Shown here in pieces: positions 51,244-63,574 of a DNA stretch of 64,000 nt; position 1 is the stretch's first letter, and each line of letters opens with the position of its first letter. The notes under the pieces were generated by a model, which searched no databases, was not told where the DNA came from, and saw nothing but the letters and a program-made list of their open reading frames with translations. A program made the position numbers and the translations under genes. Source of the stretch: Hymenobacter sp. GOD-10R (GTDB taxonomy: Bacteria; Bacteroidota; Bacteroidia; Cytophagales; Hymenobacteraceae); NCBI RefSeq assembly GCF_035609205.1, contig NZ_CP141184.1, positions 6,569,501 to 6,633,500 on the forward strand, read 5' to 3'.

Positions 51244-53628
51244 ATGGCTATTTCTAAAGTAATCTGCCTGGCAAGCCTCGGCTTGTCGATCGGAGCGCAG
51301 GCCCAACAATTCCAAAAAACGCCTGATGGCCTGCGCCTCACGACCGATTCGCTGACGGTGCAAGTGCAGTTTTACTCGCCTGATATCGTGCGGGTGCTCA
51401 AGTATCCGAAGGGCAAGGAGGATAGCAAAAAGAGCTTGGTGGTGCTACAGGCGCCCACGCCCAGCAAGCTGAAATACAGCGAGAAGAACGGCTTACTAAC
51501 GGTGAGCAGCGCCAGCACCCAGGCGCTGGTAGACGCCAAAACCGGGCAAGTGCGTTTCCTAACAGCGAAGGGCAAACCTCTGGTGAGCGAGCAAACCTAC
51601 GGCGCCCGCTTCGCGCCCAAGCTCGACCGGGAGCAGCCCACTTACCGGGTGCGGCAGCGCTTTCAGTTAGCGTCGGGCGAAGCTGTATACGGCCTAGGTC
51701 AGCACCAAGATGGGCACCTCAACTACCGCGGCCAGAAGGTGACACTCAAGCAGAACAACCTAGCTATTGCCTTGCCCGTGCTACACTCGGGGCGGGGCTA
51801 CGGCGTGTTCTGGGACAACTACTCGACCACTCGCTTCGAGGACGGGATCAGCGGGGCTAGCTTTGATTCGGAAATTGGGGAGTGCATTGATTACTACGTG
51901 CTTAATGGGCAGGGCACGGCCGACGGCGTGGTGGCCCGCTACCGCCAGCTGACTGGTCAGGCGCCCATGTTTCCGCGCTGGACCCTCGGTTTTTGGCAGA
52001 GCAAGGAGCGCTACCGGAGTCAGGATGAGCTGCTGGAAGTGGTAAAAAAGTACCGTAGCCTGGGCATCCCGCTCGACGGCATTGTGCAGGACTGGCAGTA
52101 CTGGGGCGAGAACAACGACTACTGGAACTCCACCGAGTTTGGCAACCCGCGCTTCCCCGATCCGCAGGGCATGGTGAACCAAGTGCACCAGCTGCACGCC
52201 CACCAAATCATTTCGGTGTGGCCTTCCTTCGGGCAAAAAACCAAGGCCTACCAGGAGTTTGCCAGCAAAGACATGCTCTTTGACTTCATCACCTGGCCCC
52301 GCACACCGCACGTGAAGGTGTACGACGCCTTTGACCCGGCGGCCCGCGATATTTACTGGAGCTACCTGAGCAAGAATATCTTTAAGCTAGGCATGGACGG
52401 CTGGTGGCTCGACGCCACCGAGCCTGACCAGCTCCAGCCTTTCGACACCGACGACGACAACGAAACGGCCCTGGGCAGCTTCCGCAAGGTGCGCAACGCG
52501 TACCCGCTCATGAGCACCACGGGCGTGTACGAGCACCAGCGCAAGGAAACCCAGGACAAGCGCGTGTTCATCCTGACCCGCTCGGGCTTTGCCGGGCAGC
52601 AGCGCAACGCCACCATGGTGTGGTCGGGCGACGTGCAGTCGCGCTGGGACGTGCTGGCCAAGCAGATTCCGGCCGCCCTCAACCTAGGTCTGGCCGGTCT
52701 GCCGTACTGGAACTGCGACATTGGCGGCTTTTTCCCCTCCGGCGAATACCCCAAGGGTGTGAAAGACCCGGCTTTCCAGGAGCTCTTCACGCGCTGGCAG
52801 CAGTTTGCCGCCCTCACGCCCATGATGCGCAGCCACGGCGAATTTACGCCCCGTGAAATCTACCAGTTTGGCGAGCGAGGCACTTGGGCGTTCGACTCGC
52901 AGGAGAAGTATATTCACCTGCGCTACCGTCTGCTGCCCTACCTCTACTCGAACATGTGGGGCGTGACCAGCCGCGCCGGCACGCTCATGCGCGCTCTGCC
53001 AATGGACTTCCCCCAAGACCCTAAGGTGACGGACCTAGGTAGCGAGTATATGTTTGGGCCGGCCTTTCTGGTACGCCCGGTCACGGAACCGCAGTACGTA
53101 ACCCGCCCCGACAAGAACAACCCCGTACCGGCCAACTTCACCCAAACCGAATCGACGGAGGTGTACTTGCCGGCTGGCACAAGCTGGGTGGATTTCTGGA
53201 CCGGTCGCCGCCATACGGGCGGGCAAACTGTGCAGCGCGAAACACCTATCGACGTGATGCCGCTTTACGTGCGGGCTGGCTCGGTGCTGCCCCTAGGCCC
53301 CAAGCAGCAGTACACAGGCGAGAAGGACGGGGCGCCGCTGGAAATCCGGGTGTATCCGGGGGCCGACGGTAGCTTCACGCTGTATGAGGACGAAAACGAC
53401 AACTACAACTACGAGAAAGGGGCTTACGCCACCACTGAGCTGCGCTGGAACGACAAAGCCCGTCAGCTAACCTTGACCGACCGCCGCGGTACTTTCTCCG
53501 GAATGCCTGCCACGCGCACCTTCCGCGTCATCGTGGTGGATGAGCAGCACGGCACGGGTCTCGGTGACGAGCAAGCGCCGGCCAAGGAAGTGCAGTATAC
53601 CGGCAAGAAGCTGACGGTGAAGCTGTAA
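51244..53628 (+). CDS. GH31 alpha-glucosidase/alpha-xylosidase
   Basis: A secreted 794-residue retaining glycosidase. Start at the ATG at 51244 gives the signal MAISKVICLASLGLSIGAQA; the upstream frame crosses the hairpin and was rejected. An N-terminal beta-sandwich (VYGLGQHQDGHLNYRGQ) leads to the barrel with RWTLGFWQSKERYRSQDEL, DGIVQDWQYWG, the nucleophile in DGWWLDATEPD (Asp390) and the acid/base in WSGDVQSRW (Asp463). The C-terminal part (YLPAGTSWVDFWTGRRHTGG, VMPLYVRAGSVLPLGP) is standard. The FWQSKERYRSQ and DATEPD variants are common in the xylosidase-like branch, so alpha-xylosidase is preferred over alpha-glucosidase, with modest certainty. Confidence 0.93.
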   Translation: MAISKVICLASLGLSIGAQAQQFQKTPDGLRLTTDSLTVQVQFYSPDIVRVLKYPKGKEDSKKSLVVLQAPTPSKLKYSEKNGLLTVSSASTQALVDAKTGQVRFLTAKGKPLVSEQTYGARFAPKLDREQPTYRVRQRFQLASGEAVYGLGQHQDGHLNYRGQKVTLKQNNLAIALPVLHSGRGYGVFWDNYSTTRFEDGISGASFDSEIGECIDYYVLNGQGTADGVVARYRQLTGQAPMFPRWTLGFWQSKERYRSQDELLEVVKKYRSLGIPLDGIVQDWQYWGENNDYWNSTEFGNPRFPDPQGMVNQVHQLHAHQIISVWPSFGQKTKAYQEFASKDMLFDFITWPRTPHVKVYDAFDPAARDIYWSYLSKNIFKLGMDGWWLDATEPDQLQPFDTDDDNETALGSFRKVRNAYPLMSTTGVYEHQRKETQDKRVFILTRSGFAGQQRNATMVWSGDVQSRWDVLAKQIPAALNLGLAGLPYWNCDIGGFFPSGEYPKGVKDPAFQELFTRWQQFAALTPMMRSHGEFTPREIYQFGERGTWAFDSQEKYIHLRYRLLPYLYSNMWGVTSRAGTLMRALPMDFPQDPKVTDLGSEYMFGPAFLVRPVTEPQYVTRPDKNNPVPANFTQTESTEVYLPAGTSWVDFWTGRRHTGGQTVQRETPIDVMPLYVRAGSVLPLGPKQQYTGEKDGAPLEIRVYPGADGSFTLYEDENDNYNYEKGAYATTELRWNDKARQLTLTDRRGTFSGMPATRTFRVIVVDEQHGTGLGDEQAPAKEVQYTGKKLTVKL

Positions 53629-53732
53629 CGAGCAGCTGCTGCTTCCTACTGACCTTAGGTCGCGGCCGCACCGCAGATCAGGAATGCAGAATACAGACTC
53701 AACCAAGCAATTAATTAACTGAAGTAGTCAAG

Positions 53733-54749
53733 ATGATAGGGATGAAAACAGGCTGGGCACTGCTGTTGAGCTGCCAGCTACTATCCGTCGCCGCGTGGGC
53801 CCAGGAAGCTAGGGTACCGGTGGTGCGCCAAAACATACCGCTAGATTCCATCCGCTTGAGTGACCCGTTCATCCTGGCCGACGCCAAGACCAAGCAGTAC
53901 TACATGACCGGCACGGGCGGCCTGCTCTGGAAAAGCCCCGATATGAAGCGTTGGTCGGGGCCTTACGTGGTGGCTCAGCCTGACCCGGCCTCCTGGATGG
54001 GCCCAAAGCCGATGATCTGGGCCGCAGAGATTCACCCTTACCACGGCAAGTACTACTACTTCGCCACGTTCACCAACCGGGCTGTCAAGATTGATACGGT
54101 GCAGGGCAACGCCATTGAGCGCCGGGCCTGCCACCTGCTGGTCAGCAATCAACCCGATGGCCCCTTCGTACCCGTTCCGAACGGCGATGCGACCTACCTG
54201 CCCGCCAACAAACCAACCCTCGACGGCACGCTGTGGGTGGATAAGGACGGCAAACCCTACCTCGTGTACTGCTACGAGTGGCTACAGAACCTGAACGGGA
54301 CCATCGAGAAGATTGCACTGAAGCCGGACCTAAGCGGTACGGTGGGAGAAAGCAAATTGATGTTTCGCGCCAGCGACTCGCCCTGGAGCCGGGAAAAAGA
54401 CAAGAATGGCCAGGACAAGCCCAACAAAGTAACCGATGGCCCCTACCTGTTCCGCACCAAGACCGGCCGGCTCGGCATGATCTGGACTAGCTGGATCTAC
54501 GACGTGTACACCCAGGGCGTAGCCTACTCCACCAGCGGTACCCTCGATGGGCCGTGGGTGCAAGAGAAAGACCCCATCACCCCGCCCAACTACGGCCACG
54601 GCATGCTGTTCCGCGCCCTGAGCGGCAAGCTGCTGATGGCCGCCCACAGCCACCAAGATATACAGGGCCGCTACCACCGCGTGCCGCACCTGTTTGAGGT
54701 TGATATGTCAGGCAATAAGCTGGTCATAGGCAAGCCGTATCAGCCCTAG
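53733..54749 (+). CDS. GH43-family glycoside hydrolase
   Basis: A secreted 338-residue propeller enzyme. Two starts are possible, 53733 (MIGMKTGW) and 53742 (MKTGW); both give the signal WALLLSCQLLSVAAWAQ. Catalytic segments: IRLSDPFILADAKTKQYYM (base Asp), IWAAEIHPYHGKYYYFATF, TLDGTLWVDKDGKPYLVYCY (tuning Asp) and KVTDGPYLFRTKTGRLGMIW. At that last place the usual acid Glu-Gly-Pro reads DGP, so the acid position deserves checking. Specificity cannot be set. It is separated from the GH31 gene by about 105 bases with no terminator. Confidence 0.88.
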   Translation: MIGMKTGWALLLSCQLLSVAAWAQEARVPVVRQNIPLDSIRLSDPFILADAKTKQYYMTGTGGLLWKSPDMKRWSGPYVVAQPDPASWMGPKPMIWAAEIHPYHGKYYYFATFTNRAVKIDTVQGNAIERRACHLLVSNQPDGPFVPVPNGDATYLPANKPTLDGTLWVDKDGKPYLVYCYEWLQNLNGTIEKIALKPDLSGTVGESKLMFRASDSPWSREKDKNGQDKPNKVTDGPYLFRTKTGRLGMIWTSWIYDVYTQGVAYSTSGTLDGPWVQEKDPITPPNYGHGMLFRALSGKLLMAAHSHQDIQGRYHRVPHLFEVDMSGNKLVIGKPYQP

Positions 54750-54783
54750 CTTCATGCTCATAAACTGTCCTCGGACGGACGGC

Positions 54784-54868
54784 CATGCTGAGCCTGTCGA
54801 AGCATCTCTACCGCTTCGTTAGATAGTATGCAACGAAGCGGTAGAGATGCTTCGACAGGCTCAGCATG
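54784..54868. repeat. Perfect 37-bp inverted repeat (CATGCTGAGCCTGTCGAAGC element)
   Basis: Arms 54784-54820 and 54832-54868 are exact complements with an 11-base loop. It lies between the GH43 and GH105 genes, 25 bases before the latter. The CATGCTGAGCCTGTCGAAGC arm is of the kind dispersed through many Bacteroidota genomes; this is from memory. It may act as a terminator or a mobile miniature element. Confidence 0.85.
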
Positions 54869-54893
54869 ACAGATGATACCCTTAACTCATTCT

Positions 54894-56045
54894 ATGAAAA
54901 GCATCCAACCTCTCCTGCATGCCGCTCTGGCTCTCGTCTTCCTGGCTGCGGGCTGCACCACTTCAAAAACCAACCTAGGTTCCGCTCAACCAAAACCCCA
55001 GGAGGTACTGGCTATTATTACCAAAGTAAACGACCATTGGCAAGCCACCAACGCGCCCCAGCAGCGGGCATTCTGGGATGTAGCTGCCTACCATACCGGC
55101 AACATGGCGGCCTATGCCGTCACCAAAAACGAGAAGTACCGCCAGTATTCCGAAACCTGGGCCGAGCACAACCAGTGGAAAGGCGCCAAATCGGACGACA
55201 AGGCCGAGTGGAAATATAAGTACGGCGAGAAGGACGATTACGTGCTGTTCGGCGACTGGCAGATCTGCTTTCAAACCTACGCTGACCTCTACAACCTAAA
55301 GCCAGAGCCACAGCGCATTGCGCGGGCCAAAGAGGTGATGGAGTACGAGATGAGCACCAACCAAAACGACTATTGGTGGTGGGCCGACGGCCTCTACATG
55401 GTGATGCCCGTAATGACCAAGCTCCATAAGATAACCGGCAACCCGCAGTACCTCACGAAGCTGCACGAGTACTTCAGCTACGCCAACAGCATCATGTACG
55501 ACCCCGAAACCGGCCTCTACTATCGCGACGCCAAGTACGTGTACCCGCAGCATAAGTCGACGAACGGGCAGAAAGACTTCTGGGCCCGCGGCGATGGATG
55601 GGTGTTTGCCGGCCTAGCCAAAGTGCTCCAAGACCTCCCCCAAAGCGACTCGCACCGCGCCGAGTACCTAGCCAAGTACCGCGGCCTGGCCGCCGCCCTC
55701 AAAAAAGCCCAACAAACCGAGGGCTATTGGACGCGCAGCCTGCTCGACCCGCAGCACGCCCCCGGCCCCGAAACTAGCGGCACGGCCTTCAACACCTTCG
55801 CCTACCTGTGGGGCATCAATAACGGCGTGCTGGATAAGGCCGAGTACCTACCCACGGCTCTGAAAGGCTGGCAGTACCTCACCACTACGGCCCTCCAACC
55901 CGACGGTGCTATCGGCTACGTGCAGCCCATCGGCGAGAAAGCCATTCCCGGTCAAGTAGTCGACAAAAGCTCTACCTCCAATTTTGGGGTGGGCGCTTTC
56001 CTGCTGGCTTCCAGCGAGATGTACCGGTACGCTGGTAAGCGCTAG
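54894..56045 (+). CDS. GH105-type unsaturated uronyl hydrolase, lipoprotein
   Basis: A 383-residue (alpha/alpha)6 enzyme. The ATG at 54894 gives a lipoprotein signal (HAALALVFLAAGC), so it is membrane-anchored, unlike the first GH105 of the locus. Motifs: FWDVAAYHTGNMAAY, YVLFGDWQICFQTYADLY, NDYWWWADGLYMVMPVMTKL (conserved Asp), DFWARGDGWVFAGLAKVLQ and NTFAYLWGINNGVL. The C-terminus reads GAIGYVQPIGEKAIPG. Two GH105 enzymes with different placement suggest handling of two unsaturated products or two cell compartments, which is inference. It starts just after an inverted repeat, and a hairpin follows it. Confidence 0.93.
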   Translation: MKSIQPLLHAALALVFLAAGCTTSKTNLGSAQPKPQEVLAIITKVNDHWQATNAPQQRAFWDVAAYHTGNMAAYAVTKNEKYRQYSETWAEHNQWKGAKSDDKAEWKYKYGEKDDYVLFGDWQICFQTYADLYNLKPEPQRIARAKEVMEYEMSTNQNDYWWWADGLYMVMPVMTKLHKITGNPQYLTKLHEYFSYANSIMYDPETGLYYRDAKYVYPQHKSTNGQKDFWARGDGWVFAGLAKVLQDLPQSDSHRAEYLAKYRGLAAALKKAQQTEGYWTRSLLDPQHAPGPETSGTAFNTFAYLWGINNGVLDKAEYLPTALKGWQYLTTTALQPDGAIGYVQPIGEKAIPGQVVDKSSTSNFGVGAFLLASSEMYRYAGKR

Positions 56046-56060
56046 GCACTACTAATTGAT

Positions 56061-56136
56061 AAAAAAGCTAGGGCTAGCTGTGGAAAGCAGGGAAGCTAGG
56101 CATCTACTGCAATGGCGGTAGTACCCTAGCTTTTTT
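56061..56136. terminator. Bidirectional terminator-like structure
   Basis: AAAAAAGCTAGGG (56061-56073) pairs exactly with CCCTAGCTTTTTT (56124-56136), giving a T-run on both strands. The 50-base interior may fold further. It closes the GH105 gene before the thioredoxin-type genes. Confidence 0.65.
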
Positions 56137-56191
56137 GTAGCTTGGGGTATAGGTACCGCGTTAGTTTTCACCTTCTAAACAGGAGTAGCTT

Positions 56192-57670
56192 ATGCGCGTT
56201 ACCTACCAAATCGGGCTCGTTGTGCTGGTGTTGATGGCTTCAGCGCTCAGCAGCCTAGCCCAGCGCCGACAAGCCTTTGTCATCAATCGGAGCGCCCCTA
56301 CGGAAGAGCCAATCCTGTTCTACTACACGGATATTCTGGCCCACCACAAAGAGAAATCTGTGAGGCCCGGCGACACGCTCCGTCTCGTTTTCGACGAACA
56401 CTCCTTCAACCAAATAACCGTCCAGATTGCGCATCGTAGCGACCGAGTGACCGAGCCCAAGCCGTCTTTGCTCATTTGGCCCGGCGACGCGGTAGCTATT
56501 CAGTACGAAAAAGCCACAAACACCTGCTCCTTTTCCGGCAAGTACGCGGCCGAGTTGAAGTTTTACGAGCAACTCTGGCGCAACCCCATCAGCCTCGATC
56601 CGTGGTATGAATCGCACCTAGGAAACCTACCGCCAACCCTGCCCGAGCTGATGTGCTGGTGGCAGGATGAGCGGCAACGCACCGACGGCTTATTGGCCGA
56701 ATTGCGTGCCACGCCCGGCGTGCGCCCGATGGTGGTGCAGGCGCTTACCCGCGAGCTACGCCTGCAAACCTTGGGTTTCTTGCTGCGGGGCAACAGCTAC
56801 CAGGAACTGTATTACCCCACCTCACCCGGCGTACCTAGCTCGCTGCGAAAGTACAAGGTGCCGGGCGCGGTCAAGACGTTCCCAGCCGCATACCAAGATT
56901 CTGTATTGGCCCAATTCCGGCGGCTGCGCTACGTGCAGTCGTTGCCGCTGGCGGTGTCTCAAAGCAGAGCGGGCATCGCCTTAGCGTTTGTGCACTACCT
57001 AGCTTTAACCCAAGGCAAACCCGCCACGTTCGGTGCGCAGTACGCTTTGATCAAACGCCAATATACAGGCAATCAGAAAGAATGGGCGGCTTTCTGGTTA
57101 TTAACTTACGCCAAGAGCATCAACCGGCCTCAGCCCCACCTGCTCAAAGACTACCGCACCTGGATGATGCCGGAGAGCCGCTTTGTGCGCCGCCTCACCA
57201 ATCAGGACAAGCAAACCCTGATCATGCCCGACCAGCAATTTGCCCGCACCGACACGCTCATCAGTACCAACGGCCAGAAGATTACCCTGGCTCAGCTGCT
57301 AACCGAGCACCGCGGCAAGGTTATCTACCTCGACTTCTGGGCGAGTTGGTGCGCGCCCTGCATCATGGAAATGCCTGCTTCGGCGGCGCTCCGCCAATAC
57401 TACCACGACAAGGAAGTGGTCTTCCTCTACCTGTCTATTGACGATGACCACCAGGATTGGCAGCGCGCAACGGCGCAGTACCTGCCTAAAACGGCGCCGC
57501 ACTACCGCTTCACCAGCCAAAAGTCCGCGCAGTTTCTGAAGCGCTTTGCCGTGAGTAGCATTCCGCGCTATATCCTGCTGGATAAGTATGGCATCATGCG
57601 CTACGCCGAGGCGCCGCGCCCCGACGACCCCGACCTCAAAACGTACGTGACGACCTACCTAGGTCGGTAG
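56192..57670 (+). CDS. TlpA-like thioredoxin-fold protein 1
   Basis: A secreted 492-residue protein. Signal VVLVLMASALSSLAQ. An N-terminal beta domain of the DUF4369 type and a helical middle (about 30-350) lead to a C-terminal TlpA/thioredoxin domain: ITLAQLLTEHRGKVIYLDFW, then ASWCAPC with Cys387 and Cys390, FLYLSIDDDHQDWQ and the cis-Pro segment AVSSIPRYILLDKYG. Proteins of this form are common in Bacteroidota and are expected to reduce disulfides of periplasmic partners. First of three related tandem genes inside the glycan locus; a link to glycan use is not evident. Confidence 0.9.
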   Translation: MRVTYQIGLVVLVLMASALSSLAQRRQAFVINRSAPTEEPILFYYTDILAHHKEKSVRPGDTLRLVFDEHSFNQITVQIAHRSDRVTEPKPSLLIWPGDAVAIQYEKATNTCSFSGKYAAELKFYEQLWRNPISLDPWYESHLGNLPPTLPELMCWWQDERQRTDGLLAELRATPGVRPMVVQALTRELRLQTLGFLLRGNSYQELYYPTSPGVPSSLRKYKVPGAVKTFPAAYQDSVLAQFRRLRYVQSLPLAVSQSRAGIALAFVHYLALTQGKPATFGAQYALIKRQYTGNQKEWAAFWLLTYAKSINRPQPHLLKDYRTWMMPESRFVRRLTNQDKQTLIMPDQQFARTDTLISTNGQKITLAQLLTEHRGKVIYLDFWASWCAPCIMEMPASAALRQYYHDKEVVFLYLSIDDDHQDWQRATAQYLPKTAPHYRFTSQKSAQFLKRFAVSSIPRYILLDKYGIMRYAEAPRPDDPDLKTYVTTYLGR

Positions 57671-57794
57671 CAGAATACGACCTAGCATACCACGTAAAAT
57701 AATAGTAAATAGGCGCTTCTATCCTTCATAGTACGTGTCTCTGTTTTACCTCAGCTAGCCAGGGCGGTGCGTTGGTTGGCAAAAAGCCATCTGT

Positions 57795-58994
57795 ATGCTT
57801 GCTACTATGTACCGCTGCGTAGCCGTTGGGCTAGGGTTGTTTCTATTCAGTCACTTCAGCCAGGCTCAAACGCCTATCGGCATACCCCTGAAAAAGCAGG
57901 TGGATCGAAGCTCAAGAGGATATAATGACACCTTCACTGGCCTAATTGACTCTGTGCTGCCCCGTGACCGTGCGCCGCGCGCTATTAAGCGAGGCATTGT
58001 GAAGAGTTTTGCCTACCTAAACTTCGCTGGTAAACGAGAAGAGCTACAATTTGTCGTCGGCCAAAACCGGCGCGGCGACCAAATTGGCATCGTGGCCGAT
58101 GTGAACCGCAACGCCGACTTTCGCGACGACCCGCTGCTGTGGTTCAAGAATGACAGCAGTAAAGCCGTGAAGCCCCGCCAGTATTGTCGGGTGATGGTGC
58201 CGTCGCCTCGGGGCCCCATACCGTTTTTTATTACCCCTAGCCCTTACCCTGGTGCTGGCCGTTATAACATCCGTCTCGAACAAAAGTACTATCTGATGAT
58301 AGGGCTAGGTGAGTTGATGGCTGGCCGATTGCCCATGGGAGGGCCGACCGACTCCATTCGCGTCATCAATGCTGGGGTTGCGCTAGTTTACACAAACAGA
58401 GATAACAGGCTCTCTTTTATGCTGCCCGGCTCGACCGAACCCGACCGGCGCTATAACCTAGGGGACGTCTTTACGCTCCACGATAGTAGCTACGTAGCAA
58501 CCCGCATCACGCCGCTGGGCGACAGTCTGTACGTGCTGCCCCTGACGGCCAAAACGCGCCAGTACTACGGCGTAGCGGAAGGCTCGCGGCTGCCAATCAA
58601 CGTACTACGTGACCTGAACGACAAGCCCGTGGAGCTAGCCGCCTCGCCCCGGCGGGTGCTACTCGACTTCTGGGGTACGTGGTGTGCCCCTTGTCGTGAG
58701 TTGACGCCCGACTTACAAGCCTTGCACCAAGCCAACCAGAAATCATTGCGCTTGGTGAGCATCGCCTTAGACGATAAAGAGCCGGTGGCAAAATATCTGC
58801 AAGAGCATGCAATGCCTTGGGAGCAGGTTGCCATCTCGCGAGCCCAAACCAGCAATACCCTCATTGATCAGCTTCGGGTGGAGGCTTACCCGACGTTTAT
58901 TCTAGTAGAGAATGGCTTGATCGTGTATCGCGGCACCGGCAAGCCTGGCTTGCAGGCCATTCAGCAATACCTCACGGATCACCCGGCCCGATAA
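57795..58994 (+). CDS. TlpA-like thioredoxin-fold protein 2
   Basis: A secreted 399-residue protein. Signal VAVGLGLFLFSHFSQAQ, from a start at 57795 or the second Met at 57807. The first about 265 residues form a domain of unknown type (FVVGQNRRGDQIGIVADVNR has a calcium-loop look, then RQYYGVAEGSRLPINVLRD). The thioredoxin domain follows with VLLDFWGTWCAPCRELTPDL (Cys297, Cys300), RLVSIALDDKEPVAKYLQEH and RVEAYPTFILVENG. Not a simple copy of its upstream neighbour in the N-terminal part, although the C-terminal domains correspond. It ends 18 bases before the next gene. Confidence 0.9.
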   Translation: MLATMYRCVAVGLGLFLFSHFSQAQTPIGIPLKKQVDRSSRGYNDTFTGLIDSVLPRDRAPRAIKRGIVKSFAYLNFAGKREELQFVVGQNRRGDQIGIVADVNRNADFRDDPLLWFKNDSSKAVKPRQYCRVMVPSPRGPIPFFITPSPYPGAGRYNIRLEQKYYLMIGLGELMAGRLPMGGPTDSIRVINAGVALVYTNRDNRLSFMLPGSTEPDRRYNLGDVFTLHDSSYVATRITPLGDSLYVLPLTAKTRQYYGVAEGSRLPINVLRDLNDKPVELAASPRRVLLDFWGTWCAPCRELTPDLQALHQANQKSLRLVSIALDDKEPVAKYLQEHAMPWEQVAISRAQTSNTLIDQLRVEAYPTFILVENGLIVYRGTGKPGLQAIQQYLTDHPAR

Positions 58995-59012
58995 CCTGTT
59001 ATTAGCCAAACC

Positions 59013-60077
59013 ATGATGTTCTTGCTGCCGGTTCATCTGCTCTTCGTCGCTGTATTTCCCTCTCTAACAGCAACTCTGGCCCCAAAACCTAGCTTCGTGC
59101 TGGTGCGCGGCCACTTGGACCACGCGCCCGCTGGCGACACTGTGTGGCTAGAGTATCGCCCGCACCTAAGCCGGCAAGCGCCGCACGTTCGCCTTGACCC
59201 CGCCGGCAACTTCGAGTTTGTCGCTCGCGACATCGCGGCGCCCACACACGCCTCCGTGTACTACGCCGGCAAGCGTGCTAGCCTCTACCTGACGCCCGGC
59301 GACCAGCTTATGTTCACGACGGACTACTCGCGCTTTCGGGAAGCGGCACGCTATGACGGGCAAGGCGCCAACCCCAACAACTACCTGGCGCAGGCCTACG
59401 CCAAGTTCGAGTATGTGGCACCGGGCACTTCACGCGAGGATATCAATTCGTTTGACTTCGTCTGCGAATCACCGGCACAGGAACGACAGAAAGCCAATGC
59501 GTTGCGGCAGGAACGACAAGCGTTTCTGGCGGCGTACCATCGTCAGCACCCTTTGTCAAACGATTTTCGCGCCATTGCCGCCGCTCACATTGACCTGATG
59601 TGGACGCGCCGCATCCTAACCTTCGCCAGCGACCACCCGCGCCTGGCTCGTACGCCTCAGCAAGCAGCAGTTTTAGGACATAGCGACACAAGCATTCAGC
59701 TCCCAACTACCTACTTCAACTTTCTGCGCGACTTGCCACTAGGTACCTTGGCAGTACCATCCGAAACCGTTAACCGGGGCTATGATGACTCGAACCTGGT
59801 ACTTGAATGCCTAGGCTTGTACGCCGATAACCTACTCCCTGGCAGCGCCCGCAGCCCCGAGCAGGCCACACTGGAAAATATGTACGCGCAAGCCTCCAAG
59901 GACCTAGGTTTGACACCAGCTCGCGACTACGCCGTTGCTACCATGTTGTTTGACAAGCAAGTGCGAATAGACCCCGCATGGGTGGTGGCGGCTTACCCTG
60001 TGTTCCGAGCCCATAATCGAGACTCGGTGGCGAGTCGCTATATGCGGCAGCTCGTCAGAAAGCAGGTGCTGCCGTAA
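59013..60077 (+). CDS. Thioredoxin-less relative of the TlpA-type proteins
   Basis: A 354-residue secreted protein. Signal FLLPVHLLFVAVFPSLTATL. The beta domain (FVLVRGHLDHAPAGDTVWLEY, ASVYYAGKRASLYLTPGDQL) and helical region (CESPAQERQKANALRQERQA, LPTTYFNFLRDLPL) match the layout of the first TlpA-like gene: the motif LYLTPGDQLMF here parallels LLIWPGDAVAI there. It stops after YMRQLVRKQVLP, where the thioredoxin domain would begin. No CxxC is present and the 265 bases downstream do not encode one. It is a natural truncation or a dedicated binding partner. Function unknown. Confidence 0.8.
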   Translation: MMFLLPVHLLFVAVFPSLTATLAPKPSFVLVRGHLDHAPAGDTVWLEYRPHLSRQAPHVRLDPAGNFEFVARDIAAPTHASVYYAGKRASLYLTPGDQLMFTTDYSRFREAARYDGQGANPNNYLAQAYAKFEYVAPGTSREDINSFDFVCESPAQERQKANALRQERQAFLAAYHRQHPLSNDFRAIAAAHIDLMWTRRILTFASDHPRLARTPQQAAVLGHSDTSIQLPTTYFNFLRDLPLGTLAVPSETVNRGYDDSNLVLECLGLYADNLLPGSARSPEQATLENMYAQASKDLGLTPARDYAVATMLFDKQVRIDPAWVVAAYPVFRAHNRDSVASRYMRQLVRKQVLP

Positions 60078-60279
60078 TGCAGTCGGTCTGCTATTTACCG
60101 CGTGAGCAAGGATTGGTCGGCGGTAAGTTGGCTAGCCTGTTTTCCTTTTCGGCTGCTTACTTGTGCGTTATATGCAACGTAGCTAACAATTTGAGGTCAC
60201 TACCTAGGTTTTCGCCAGACGAATACCTACCGCCCATTGTCTGAAAATGCCCCCCATCTGGGCACACTGAGTTAAGTAG

Positions 60280-63516
<3,237 letters not shown>

Positions 63517-63521
63517 GGATT

Positions 63522-63559
63522 AAAGCCTTTCTTTGGGGTACATCCGAAGAAAGGCTTTT
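63522..63559 (+). terminator. Rho-independent-type terminator after GH2
   Basis: 12-bp arms AAAGCCTTTCTT (63522-63533) and complement (63547-63558), 13-base loop, followed by TTC. It starts 5 bases after the stop of the GH2 gene. Confidence 0.7.
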
Positions 63560-63574
63560 CACCATAGCTGACTG

